From: Saccoglossus kowalevskii
Lineage: Eukaryota; Hemichordata; Enteropneusta; Harrimaniidae
Direction: 5' to 3'
Length of the DNA stretch: 35,560 nucleotides
Assembly: GCF_000003605.2 (NCBI RefSeq)
Contig: NW_003122409.1
Span: 415,013-450,572, forward strand
Part shown: piece by piece, positions 8,905 to 19,524 of the stretch
How positions within the stretch are numbered: position 1 is the stretch's first letter
Layout of the letters: the number at the start of each line of letters is the position of its first letter
The notes under the pieces: generated by a model
Database searches by the model: none
Seen by the model: the letters and a program-made list of their open reading frames with translations, nothing else
What the model was told of the DNA's origin: nothing
Made by a program: the position numbers and the translations under genes

Positions 8905-10620
8905 TTAAAGCACGGTGGTCGTAGCGCAGCGCGTGTTCGAATTTCATGTAAATAAACAATGTATTTTACACGCGCGCCCCCCTACTGAATTTCTGGATCC
9001 GCCAGTGGGTTAGATAGATTTTTATACAAATCATTTCTAGAATATAATATATATATAAAATAAAATATATGATAGACCATCAACAAACTGCTGAGTTGGG
9101 TATATCTTATATAAATATAATATTTTCTGTATTGTACAACCTTATAGACAAAGAATATAGCAAAGTGGTAAAACAATGAATTGTACTACTACACTGCACA
9201 TAAATCATGACAAGAACAACCAATGCTAACACAAAGATTGTAGTCACGTACATTCTTGGTATAAGTGAAGTAGAATCTCCAAATCCTACTCTGAACCGAG
9301 TTTGTGGGACCATGGTCAATCGTACGCTTCTAAAACATTTCTCGGGACTGGAACAGATGTTTTGTACACCTGAATATTGAATAGGCATTTTGAGTTTAGA
9401 TTGTGTATTACGTAACTTATGCGAACACAGTTCTGTTCAGAAGTGGATCTTCTAATGCAAATTTTCATTAAAGTATCCGTGATTTCATGCATCTGACGAC
9501 TGCTCGCTAAACCGTGATTTTTATGATACGATCTTTCAGTCGTGCTGCGCCCTCATCGACCAATATGTGAATCATAACACCTCTCTCGAACAATGGTATA
9601 TTAGCCAGGTACTTCTTTTAGCGCAAACTCGGGGTTTGTAGAGTGGTGGTCGGGCGTCATGATGTAAGCACTGCGAAACACAGTGGTGCAAGTAACATAA
9701 CCAACATATTTTCCAATCATTTTGAGATTCTTTCTAACGAACGGAGAGGGCGACCTCGCCGATCACTGTCAGACTAAATCATAGTAAACACTAGTACTGT
9801 ACATCTATGTGTTGCGTAGATCTGATCACAGTGCTTCTATAAGCAAACCAAATGAAACAGCTCGGCTAAGGAATAAATATTTCAGATAACAATAAACATT
9901 ATTGTTATATCTAAACAGTATTATGGAACAGTGCTTGCTTGTATCACGGCGTATGATTCGCAGTTGTAATAGGTACGAGTAACCGTACTGGAGTCAATAC
10001 ACTATGTATGTACAATGTATATAGAATGCATGTACATTTGTATTTGAAACGATCGAAACCACGTGTACACAGCCACAGTCATTTGGTATCCACTACGATC
10101 AAAACAATACACAACAAGTCATGATAACATAAAACAAGCGTGTACTACCAATCACAGTCACTCTACATGTGATGCGAAATTATAATATACGTAGTAATGT
10201 AATTATGTGGACGATATGGACCGTATGCTGTGTATGGAAATATACAACGCCTCGATCCCTATACAGAACGGGCGCGTAGTAATGGATACGAGATCGATCA
10301 GCTGAAACACTTACCTCCATGTTGGCGTTTGTTTCCGCGTGCATTTGCATATGAAAGCCCAAACCCACAATGCCACGCGATATTGGCAATCGTCGTTCTG
10401 AGTGTTGCACTTCATAGATCACGTGACACAGAGATGGTAGGCATGGCAAAACTGTCAGACGTATCTGATACCTACAACCTTGTGAACTCCAATAAGCTTT
10501 ATCTTATTCAAAAAGTTGTGCCGCGTCACGACTCATAGCGACGTATACAACGCGTGTAAAATACATTGTTTGTTTGCATGAAATTTGAACACGCGCTGCG
10601 CGAAGACCACCGCGCTTTAA
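8905..10620. mobile_element. Long (1.7 kb) TTAA-flanked member of the AGCG element group
   Basis: TTAA at 8905-8908 and 10617-10620 bounds inverted termini of about 70 bp. The left arm (8905-8974) includes GCGCAGCGCGTGTTCGAA, ATTTCATGTAAATAAACAAT and GTATTTTACACGCG; the right arm (10551-10620) is its reverse complement with few mismatches. The same arms occur in the 130-bp copy at 21431-21560. No transposase frame is visible inside; the longest frames are about 100 aa and unrecognised. It could be a large non-autonomous element, a decayed autonomous one, or two facing short copies. An AT-rich (TA)n-like patch lies near 9043-9070. Confidence 0.7.
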
Positions 10621-11394
10621 CTATGTAGTACCGGGTTAGACTTAGCAAAAACAAGATTGTGCGGTTGCTTGAAAAGGCTGGTACACTGGCAGGTTACAGG
10701 AAATAAAAAAATGCATTTTACGATTTTACAGGGAATAAAATGAAAGTTCCATTTACATTAAAAATACGTAAGTAGGTTTTTACACTTTACAGATAAAGCA
10801 AATTCTTAAGTATATTTTACATAACTTTTGTTTTAAGAAGCAAAAATGGGAATTCCGTACGAATTACGACATCTAATGTGGAAAATGCTTTATACGCTTA
10901 CAACAAATGAGATCTTTGTACAAATTACGGACGAATAAAATAGCTGATTACATTTTACATCTTGCCCATGTCTACGAATTTACGTTTTTTATTTATTCAA
11001 ATTACATTATTACGAAAATAAAAACAATTGATTACAGCTTACGAAAAATACCCCTTGCCAACCCTCTGAAAATACTAGTCACCGAAGAATAGAAAAAAGA
11101 ATAATAAAAATAGAAAAGCAGATAAACAAAATCACTACTAAAGTACTATACTACATAACGAGACAACGTTACGTACAAGTTTAATTGTGGTCACGTGATT
11201 GTTGCGGCATATAATCAAATTCTGAATACGAGTAAATAAATTTGTTGCATATTCTGAGTTGTCGGTATCTCTGATACTGCTCCATAACCAGATTACGACA
11301 TATACTAGTAACTACGGAAATTCGAGACATTCAATACAGCCGTGGTGCAAAACTGACGTTGAAATACACTTATTAAAAGCAGAGCGAAAAGTAA
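10621..11394. other. AT-rich intergenic stretch
   Basis: No gene is supported. Scattered A-rich and T-rich runs are present, and a TCACGTGA E-box sits near 11192. Confidence 0.45.
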
Positions 11395-11401
11395 GTATCT
11401 A

Positions 11402-11802
11402 CAGAGGTACATTACTTGGGGTTTGCAACTCGCATAGTACTGTATGGTGACATCATGTCAAGATCCCATTCAAGTGTCTTCTCGTAGATAGCGAGACTGA
11501 GGCTACGACCTTCTGACATGACATATATCAATGTTCAAGGTTTGTAATGAAAAAATAAAACTTTTCTTGCCACTATCATAGTGAAAAATGTAATACATCG
11601 AAAATGTACTGAAAATATAGTTCTCGTAATCCGTCATATCGTGGGCAGCTATTTTGATCCATCTGGACATCCCAGTATCCTAGTTACCTAGGGCATGCGC
11701 ATTCGCATTTTTCTGAGTTGGAACGCTTATGTGAGAGCGAGATTGTAACGGGATCTTGGTATCATGTCACCGTAGTTGCAAACCCCAAGTAATGTACCTC
11801 TG
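11402..11802. mobile_element. hAT-like MITE, 401 bp, with 7-bp target duplication
   Basis: The termini CAGAGGTACATTACTTGGGG (11402 onward) and CCCCAAGTAATGTACCTCTG (ending 11802) are perfect inverted repeats, extending inwards through GTTTGCAACT/AGTTGCAAAC. Further pairing of GACATCATGTCAAGATCCC with GGGATCTTGGTATCATGTC brings the arms to about 70 bp. GTATCTA is duplicated on both flanks (11395-11401 and 11803-11809). CAG...CTG ends with a 7-8 bp duplication are the hAT signature. No transposase is encoded. It lies about 650 bp upstream of the NANS start codon. Confidence 0.85.
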
Positions 11803-12009
11803 GTATCTATAAAAATTTAAAAAAATATGTTTTTTCTTGTCGACTTTACAATACCTAAGTTACATTTGCTGAGCAAGCACGTATAATTTGAACCTGGACA
11901 CATTACTACTCACATTAACGGTGTATCTGTATTGAATATGCATTTGTAATTATTATATATGATTTGTCTTACTATGCAAACAAGTCACAAGAAAAACAGT
12001 GTATCAGAG

Positions 12010-12026
12010 CACGGTTACTAACCGTG
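12010..12026. repeat. Small perfect hairpin CACGGTT-ACT-AACCGTG
   Basis: A 7-bp perfect stem has a three-base loop. It is followed by AGGGACTGTG, a motif that recurs at about 15515 and within the hairpin at 29514-29537. It may be a fragment of a dispersed repeat. It lies in the NANS upstream region. Confidence 0.35.
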
Positions 12027-12293
12027 ATCAGAGGGACTGTGCACTAAATAACTCTTTCAGTGAGAAATCTAAAATATATCATAAAATAAGAAAAATACTG
12101 TAAACTCCTTTATTTTTGTGAGTTTTGGTCGATTTCGATGATTCGGAGAAACAGTAGCATCGTTGACCGCCAAACTGTCATATCGCGAAAAATGTCCGAG
12201 TTTGTATGAGGTTCGAACATACATTTTTTAAACCGACTTCGCGGTGTCGTACCCCCTCAACGTCCGAGTTAAGGCTTTTTAAGTTCATATTTA

Positions 12294-12304
12294 GGCGCAT
12301 GCGT
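12294..12304. promoter_or_regulatory. NRF1-like GGCGCATGCGT site in the NANS promoter
   Basis: The near-palindrome GGCGCATGCGT matches the NRF1 consensus (T/C)GCGCA(T/C)GCGC in its core and lies about 147 bases before the NANS start codon. NRF1 sites are common in animal housekeeping promoters. No TATA box is evident. Function is inferred from position and motif only. Confidence 0.4.
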
Positions 12305-12450
12305 ACTGCTAAAAACGTGTGGTTATCGACGTGCCCGTCTGTGTCTATTTCTGTGAATGACTTTGAGGCACACCCTTAACCCACACAGTAATCAGCCCCG
12401 TGAGTGTCTCTATCGAGTCAACCGTACAAGCACACAATCTCCATACAAAG

Positions 12451-12582
12451 ATGCCTCTCGAATTTGAACTAGCCCCTGGTCGTATGATTGGTGGTGACCA
12501 CCCATGTTTTTTCATCGCTGAAATCGGACAGAACCACCAGGGCGATATCAATATTGCCAAACAGATGATCAAAGTTGCTAAG
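12451..12582 (+). CDS. NANS: NANS exon 1 (residues 1-44)
   Basis: The exon opens at ATG 12451 and ends after AAG at a GTAAAA donor (phase 0). It encodes the first strand and helix of the barrel, with the conserved AEIGQNHQGD motif at residues 23-32. Confidence 0.95.
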
Positions 12583-15500
12583 GTAAAAAATTCAAATAAC
12601 TGACTTCCATATAATGTTATGCATGTACACGTGTCAAATCTCATAGGCACTGGAATTCTTCTCGTTTTACTTTCAAGCTGGACACGTGTAGGTCCGTGGT
12701 TTGATTTGATTCAGCGTCTGCATAAGGGATGAACCATTAGAATTGGGGAGGGTACGGATACTTTCAGAAAATGCTCAGCCTGCACGAAATGCAAGGAGAA
12801 ACCTGCAAATTCTGAAACGTGTGCAAAAAACTGATAGAAGTCACTGCCCAACTGTGCATCCAACTGACCCACCCTTTTAAAGCTGCAAGCATTCTGAAAT
12901 ATTTCATTCAAATATCGCCAGTGATCTTATGCAATGTGTTTTTGTGTCTTTATGCAATGTGTTTTGTTTTTTGTAATTTGCCATGTTTGCAAACATTTTC
13001 TTGTGAAACTAAAACTGTTTACAGTAGTTAATGTGATTCAACAGGCTGTCATCCAATCACATCACTCGATCAGTAGCGCTGATATAGAAATATTTTAACT
13101 AATAAACTTTTTTTAGGATGCTGGTGCTGATTGTGCCAAGTTCCAGAAAAGTGAACTTGAGTTTAAATTCAACAAGGCAGCGTTGGAGAGACCATATACA
13201 ACAAAGAATTCTTGGGGTGTTACATATGGTGAACATAAAAGACATCTGGAATTTAGCCATGAACAGTATCAGGAATTAAAAGCCTATGCAGAGTCTGTTG
13301 GTATATTACTAGGAGCATCTGGAATGGATGAGGTGAGAAGATAATTTATTTTATCTTTGTAAGTTGTACAATGTCGAAGACCCATAAAAAAAAAATAATG
13401 TGTTTCTGGTCATTGAGAGAGTCACTTAAAATGGGCGTGTCACAGCTTTTTTGTCAGAATTAAAAAAAAAAAATTTTTTTTATAAAATTAAAAAAAAACA
13501 TCCCTAAACATCTAATTTTGTCCAGAAACTTTTTTTTTTACTACTTTTGTGCATTAGGCTGATTGGACCATGTTAACATCATTTCAATAATTATATTCAT
13601 CCACATAAGTGATGTCAAAGTCACAGTTAATGCAATTGTTCATCTGAATGTTATTTACCGGTATGTTAGTGACCACCTCTATATAAAAATCACTTGCTTA
13701 TAATGACCACTTTTAGACAGTACCAAGGCATAACATATGAACAATCTGTTAAGGAACATGCAGAGTATTTTGCAGTCCATATCAATAATGTAGTGGCTTA
13801 TTCTGAATGGAATGGCACATTTATTCTAGTTTATATTTTCATCAAATGTCAACAATTTACTCCGAAACTTCAACATTACAAATTCTGTTTATTTGATCTC
13901 AGAAAGCTATAGACTTCCTTGATGAGTTAGGAATTGCATTCCTAAAGGTGGGCTCTGGAGACACCAATAATTTGCCGTACTTGGAGCATGCCGCAAAGAA
14001 AGGACGACCCATGGTGATCTCGTCTGGCATGCAAACTATGGACACAATGAAGAAGGTTTATAACACAGTAAAGCCAATCAATGATAAGTTTTGTATACTG
14101 CAATGTACAAGTGCATATCCACTTGAACCTGAAGACGTTCATCTCAATATTATCAAGGTAGGGCTTTTCTGTCTATGCAAATGCCGCAAATACTTTCAAG
14201 GCAGTATTTATTTATCATTGAATCAACTGAAAATATCACATGAAATGACACTTTGCTGAAAAGTTGTCATAATTTTGTGTTTTGCAAAGTCAAAGTTTCA
14301 CAAAATTCATTTCTACAATATTTCACAGAAGTCACTGTGACTCCCTGTCTTAATGATCTCAGTAAAATCTTTACTGCAGATACAATATTGCATCACCGAC
14401 TCACAAAACCATTAAATAATAACTATTATAAAAATAAATCAAAATCTTATATGGTTGTATAATAATTTATAAAACAGTTTGTACCTCACATCCTTCACTT
14501 TTATTTTCCAGGAATACCAGAAGGAATTTCCAGATATTCCAATTGGATATTCTGGGCATGAAAATGGAATGAGTATAACATTAGCTGCTGTTGCTATGGG
14601 AGCCAAAGTATTAGAACGACACATTACTTTAGATAAAACATGGAAAGGCAGTGATCACAGCGCATCCTTAGGTGAGCAAAGTTTTCTGGATAATATTTCT
14701 TCCAGTAAGTTAAATTGGTCAAGGGTCATCTGATCTCATTCAAAGTGGCTGACTCTTGGCTATTTTGTTTTACAAAATGCTATTCCAATACCATGTCTAT
14801 GACATGCCTTGACCAATCGCATGCAAACTTGACACATACCCAATACATCAGTTCACACATGTTTGATGATCAAATTGAAGATGGCTGACTAGTGGCAATT
14901 TTTATGTTAACAATGCCCTTCCATAACGGGTTCTCAGTCATGCATGGGCATCTTTCATTCAAAACTTTGTACATACACCTTGATGCAGATCAGATTCAAA
15001 ATGGCCGACTAACCATCTCAATCATACTTTACACATATATCCTATCATATGTATACTGCTGCATGTTAAAATGGACGACTGGTGGCCATTTTTTTTAGCA
15101 GTTACAGTTTGGGAGCAATATCTCAGGCATGGCTGGAGTGATCACATTCAAACTTCACAAATACATGTACATCATGTCACACATTTTAACATACATTTTG
15201 TTTCATTATTCAATTCAAGATGCCTGAATGGCAGCCATTTTAGTAAAGGAAGTAATCGCGCATACTGGCTTCAGTTTGTATCACATGTCTATTATAATGT
15301 CAGTTATAATAAATAATAAAAATATTAATATCGGCCATCAGAACACCAGCAAGAAGTAACACCATTCTACACACCAACTTCAGTTGACACATTTAAATAT
15401 GTCATTTTATCTGCAATTGCTTGAAATTTTTTTCATTCAAACATAGTGCACCATTTTTTTTTTGGATGTCTGGTATTTAGCTCATAATAATTTTCAAAAA

Positions 15501-17841
15501 AAAAAGTACCAACAGGGACTGTGTCATTTTCAATGAGTTTTCCAAGGAATTGTTAAGATTCCTTTGCCTTTTACATTGGGGTTGAATATAAGGCTTTGCA
15601 CTTCCGTGCACAGTGGCTCGTTGGCAAGAACCAATTATTCGCACCCAAATATATAAAATAGAAACGATGTTGTCAACTGTTATTAACTAAACGTACACGT
15701 GTTTTCGTTAATAAAGTAACTTATTAGCAAGGTTGCCACAGCAGATCATAGAAGCGACACTTATCTTGTGTACTTGTTAGCAAATATGTAAACATACGAT
15801 ATAACAGTGCGACGACCTGTATCAAGTAAGGTTAATTTGAATTTTAGTGTCAGTTAGGTCATAAACAAGCTGAATATCATTGCACCAAGTTCTGTATGAC
15901 AACTACGTCATTTACAATGAATTTTATTTTGTAGAACCCAGCGAGTTGAAAGAACTTATATCACAGATACGTATCGTAGAAAGAGCGATGGGAAGTCGAG
16001 TGAAAAAGATGCGATCATGTGAGCTGTTTACGCATCAGAAGGTGAGACATCCATTGATTCATTTTATTAACATAGCAATATAAAATGAAATGTACTAGTG
16101 AGATAAACAATTATCTTACTTAATATACCACAAGATATTGCACTGGGCTTCTGTTAAAGGGGCACTTCCAGTTAAGCCTAATCTCACAAAAAATTTACTT
16201 TCTGGATTAAAATTACAATGGATAACAAAAGATAGATTAACTTTGTAAACAATATAAACAATAGTGTCCCATGATTCTTTTGTGCAATCCCTGAGCTTGG
16301 AAGGTTCCCCTTTAAGGATGAAATAGCTCTAGCTGTGTATAATACCATATTGTTTGTGATTATCCAACTTATCACTTTGCAATCAGGGAGAAAAAAAAGC
16401 ATTATGTATTTTCTTTTTAGATTTATGTAACAAATAATCCTACTGTAATATGCACTATATATAAACGATGTGTTTTACTGGTCTTCAATTTACATTTCTG
16501 TTTTTAACTCCTGTGTGGGAATCACATTATGTTAGTGTGTATGTATGTGAATCGCTTATCGTAATTCAAAGAAAATTGGTACATAGATGCTCTGAGATAA
16601 TGTTTCCAAGATTTAATAATTACCGGGAGCCAATATTCAGCTGTATTAGTGATAACTCAAGAACTATTGAATATACATCAATAATAATTAGTGTATAGTT
16701 GCTCTGGCATAATCCACAGACCTGATCAGTTTAGGATTAAAAAACAAGCATAATAATTACCTACGGTAGTTTGCATTAATTGGGTAAATTTCTGGTCTCG
16801 CAAGAACTATCAGATTTCAATGAAACCTAATTTGCATATAATAGCCCAATTTCCAGCTGTTGCAATGATATCTAGAGTACTAATCTGATTACAATAAACC
16901 TGTTTAGAGTTGAAATCAATTCTTATTAATCACCTAATTCACATAAATTAGCCAATTTTTAGCTGTTTCACCAGTATCTCAAACACTACTATGACAGAAT
17001 TCAATGAAACTTGGTATGTATGTCTTCCGGGTCAATTCACATTTGAAAAACCTGCATATTAATTACCTTATTTGCATAAGTTTAAATATGTCCTATTCCT
17101 ACTTCATATGCCTCCTATTCCTTTCTAAAATTTTTGACGAGGAAATATCATTTGTTGTCACTTACCTGGTAATCTTAAATGTAAATTACCATGGATACTG
17201 GCATATACGAATGAGTGTTTTGGAAAATGAAATATTTTTGTGAATTATTGATGTGTTCATTTTGTATGTGTCATTATTGTGACCAATCAGAATGGTAGAT
17301 TTGGACATATGAGCCCACAGTATAGTTCAATTATACAACTAGAAAGATATACACGACAACTTTTATGATGATCTTAGTAAATTACAAAAAAGCTTTTAGA
17401 ATATTTATGGGTGTGATTTTATGTGCGATATAAAGCACCGGATTCATGTCACAGCATAAACATTTTACATTAATTTTTAATTTACATTAAAAAAAGAAGA
17501 TTTTCAAAATTGATCTTTTCAACATAAACATTTGACCACCTTGTCACTAATTGAAATGAGAGATTATTGTCAGCTGGTATGAATGAGCATGCATAATCTA
17601 CTGGGTTTTTGTTGGTGACAAATTAAAAAAAAAAAACACTGTTGTATTTTCACAGCTTGGTAAAAGTGTTGTTGCTGCAAAGGATATTCCAGCCGATACT
17701 GCAATGACTTTGGACATGTTAACAGTTAAGGTTGCCGAACCGAAAGGATATCCACCGGAGAAGATTTTCGATCTCATTGGCAAGAAATTAAAGAAAGGGG
17801 TTGAAAATGATGATTCGGTCACTGAAGATAATTTGCAATAA
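12451..17841 (+). CDS. NANS: Sialic acid synthase (N-acetylneuraminate-9-phosphate synthase), six exons, 351 aa
   Basis: The enzyme condenses N-acetylmannosamine-6-phosphate with phosphoenolpyruvate to give N-acetylneuraminate-9-phosphate in the cytosol. The coding exons are 12451-12582, 13117-13332, 13903-14157, 14512-14671, 15935-16041 and 17656-17841, joined by GT-AG introns of 534, 570, 354, 1263 and 1614 bp. All phases agree and the spliced frame is 351 codons plus TAA. The NeuB/TIM-barrel part (about 1-280) holds CFFIAEIGQNHQGD, CAKFQKSELEFKFN, KVGSGDTNN, PMVISSGMQ, CTSAYPLEPEDV, GYSGHE and VLERHITLDKTWKGSDHSAS. The C-terminal SAF/antifreeze-like domain (about 291-351) holds LGKSVVAAKDI and DMLTVKVAEPKGYPPE. 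The start aligns with human MPLELEL; an in-frame ATG at 12400 would add 17 residues that are not conserved. Human NANS is 359 aa. The gene looks intact and functional. Confidence 0.97.
13117..13332 (+). CDS. NANS: NANS exon 2 (residues 45-116)
   Basis: The acceptor is CTTTTTTTAG and the donor GTGAGA, phase 0 on both sides. It encodes GADCAKFQKSELEFKFN and TYGEHKRHLEFS, both near identical to human. At residues 108-111 the family's FFTASGMDE is LLGASGMDE, a substitution in the barrel core next to conserved residues. Confidence 0.95.
13903..14157 (+). CDS. NANS: NANS exon 3 (residues 117-201)
   Basis: The acceptor is TTTGATCTCAG and the donor GTAGGG, phase 0 on both sides. It carries FLKVGSGDTNN, with the lysine used for catalysis in the NeuB family, then KKGRPMVISSGMQ and LQCTSAYPLEPEDV. 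Confidence 0.95.
14512..14671 (+). CDS. NANS: NANS exon 4 (residues 202-254, codon 255 split)
   Basis: The acceptor is TTATTTTCCAG and the donor GTGAGC. It ends in phase 1: TTA G joins AA of the next exon to give Leu-Glu. It carries IPIGYSGHE and LERHITLDKTWKGSDHSAS, the most conserved catalytic stretch of the family, with metal and substrate ligands including the histidine of RHITLD. Confidence 0.95.
14735..15240 (+). repeat. Degenerate tandem repeat in NANS intron 4 (AAGATGGC-type units)
   Basis: At least five diverged units share a phrase like TTCAAAATGGCCGACT followed by TGGC(C)ATTTT, beginning near 14735, 14873, 14994, 15067 and 15217. Spacing is irregular (about 70 to 150 bases), so the array is old. 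Units also share ACACAT-rich linkers. Several contain an AATGGC/GATGGC core resembling YY1 half sites. Nothing here is coding. Confidence 0.55.
15935..16041 (+). CDS. NANS: NANS exon 5 (residues 255-290)
   Basis: The acceptor is ATTTTATTTTGTAG and the donor GTGAGA. It restores phase 0 after 107 bases. It encodes EPSELKELISQIRIVERAMGS, equivalent to the human EPGELAELVRSVRLVERALGS segment, and the linker towards the SAF domain. Confidence 0.95.
16500..17080 (+). repeat. Degenerate repeat tract in NANS intron 5
   Basis: Three or four diverged copies share AGCTGT...ATCTC(A)AGAACTA and TTCAATGAAAC(T/C)TGGTA-type phrases, followed by AATTACC...TTTGCAT. Clear instances are near 16640-16680, 16800-16870 and 16960-17080. 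Units are roughly 150 to 200 bases. This looks like an old tandem or dispersed repeat; it has no coding content. Confidence 0.5.
17656..17841 (+). CDS. NANS: NANS exon 6 (residues 291-351, SAF domain)
   Basis: The acceptor is TGTATTTTCACAG. The exon encodes the SAF/antifreeze-like domain, ending GKKLKKGVENDDSVTEDNLQ-stop, eight residues shorter overall than human. The stop codon TAA is embedded in an AATAAA hexamer (17837-17842). Confidence 0.95.
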   Translation, partial: LGKSVVAAKDIPADTAMTLDMLTVKVAEPKGYPPEKIFDLIGKKLKKGVENDDSVTEDNLQ

Positions 17842-17842
17842 A
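17837..17842 (+). terminator. AATAAA overlapping the NANS stop codon
   Basis: AATAAA spans the stop. If used as a poly(A) signal it would give an extremely short 3' untranslated region. Another AATAAA lies within the inverted-repeat element that follows (17964-17969), and more occur downstream, so the real end is uncertain. Confidence 0.3.
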
Positions 17843-17935
17843 ATTATGTTAAAAAAAAATACCGTACTCGATTGACTTGCGGAGTATTGCATCAGGTTGA
17901 CACAGCTCTCTTATTGGTTAATAACAGGCTTGATC

Positions 17936-18148
17936 TACTATAAAATACTTTATTTTCACTTGGAATAAATTTTCGCTATTTTTGCTGAAGGAATGATTCA
18001 GTGAAAATAAAATCCAGCGAATATACCTTTTTTCTTATCTTTTACATTCAACTCGCTAAAAATCAGTGAAAATAAATTCCATACAACACACCTAAAAAAG
18101 TCTTTTCAGCGAAAATTAATTCCAGTGAAAATAAAGTATTTTACAGTA
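17936..18148. mobile_element. Inverted-repeat MITE, ends TACTRTAAAATACTTTATTTT
   Basis: The left arm (17936-17978) and right arm (18107-18148) are about 42-bp inverted repeats, with ACTTTATTTTCACT...TTTTCGCT and its complement AGCGAAAA...AGTGAAAATAAAGT. The interior repeats CAGTGAAAATAAA internally. It is about 213 bp and lies 95 bases after the NANS stop, so it may supply the 3' untranslated region or poly(A) signals. Confidence 0.75.
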
Positions 18149-19524
18149 TTAGGACAAAATTCATTGTTGCAGGTCAAATAATCCTGGGAAATATTATGGT
18201 GGACATTGCTTTACCTCAGGAGTTTGCGCATGTTCCAAAACATACTACAACAAAGTTAATGATGAAGGCTTGACTTGTTTTCCTGCAGATTCTAATAGTA
18301 ATAATAATAATTCTGTTGGTACATAAATTAAATCATAATGAAATGTCTTTGTTTGTTCATTGTAAAATTGTTGTAGAAATCAGTGATAACGCAAATATTT
18401 TTGTAATATTCTGGTTTGTTTACCAAAAGAGACATACTATTCCTCCTGGCACATAGTGAAGGAAAATCGTCATAAGGAACGTTTTTCACCTCTTTTTTTT
18501 TTTTTTGGAGCTGAGGACTGAGCAAGTTGGTCAAATATGGTAATGTTTTTCAAAAAAAAAAAGTATCTTTAGTTGTAACTTATTACAAACAGCTGTTGCA
18601 AATTATTTGTACATAGTTTAGAAATAAAAATCTCAAGTTTTTCATTTTCTTTTGTACTTCCAGTTTGTCTTCATGATTACCCTGTCTGTATATGTTTGTG
18701 TACATTTTCCGCAGATATCTTAAGAGCAACTCTTTGGATTCCAGTGAAATCCCATGCGTATTAATAATTTGCATAATAATTAGTGAAGTCTGTTGATGGT
18801 ATTATACCATACACGACTTGGTTTGGTCGATGATTGCGGGGGTAACAGTGTGTACTTGGTAAGCCCCCCCCCCAAAAAAAAGGAGGAATTGTACAATTTA
18901 ATACATCAGTTACAAACTATGCATGATGTTCATACCAAAATGTCTTTAACAGTCTTCCCACCAGTTCTGTAAAAAAAATAGCGTCGATTTTCAGACCCAG
19001 TAACCTCAAGAGCGCCATGCCTGTCCTGTTGCCGACCCCCTCCTGCTAAGTTGTCCAAAACTACCAATAATTAAACCCCACGAAATGTTTTTGAAGTTGT
19101 GACAAATTTTTAAACTAATAATCTGTAACAAAACTAAACATTTTAAAACTTCCAGGCATTTTTGTAGCTGGTTTCAGGGGGCTGATAAATTCTCAAATCT
19201 GTAGGACGTCATGGAAATTTGCATTACAACATTTCATACTGCAAATATGCATGGAATAATACAAGGCTATTACGAAGATACGGCAAAGTATGCACGAAGA
19301 CAGTACAGTGGCAGTATCAACTGACACGCAGCAAAGGTCGATGCAACAGAATACTGTCTGAGTGCATACCTTAAGGTATTCTCATAACATTATTATACAT
19401 CTTTTTCTTCCAAGGATACATCATGGGAATGCCAAAATCCAAAAAGTTTAGAACAGAATCAGTGAACTTCTTCGTGTGGAGTCTGGTAAACCCTGGTAGC
19501 AGCCATGTTTGTTTTTATTAGCTC
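18149..19524. other. Intergenic stretch between NANS and the 31-bp array
   Basis: No gene could be supported. It contains a T run (18494-18507), a C run (18865-18873) and AT-rich filler. Confidence 0.5.

Noticed and set aside
12400-12450. Upstream in-frame ATG adding 17 residues to NANS
   Set aside because: Human NANS starts at the equivalent of 12451 (MPLE), and the extra residues do not resemble a targeting peptide or any family sequence. The enzyme is cytosolic.
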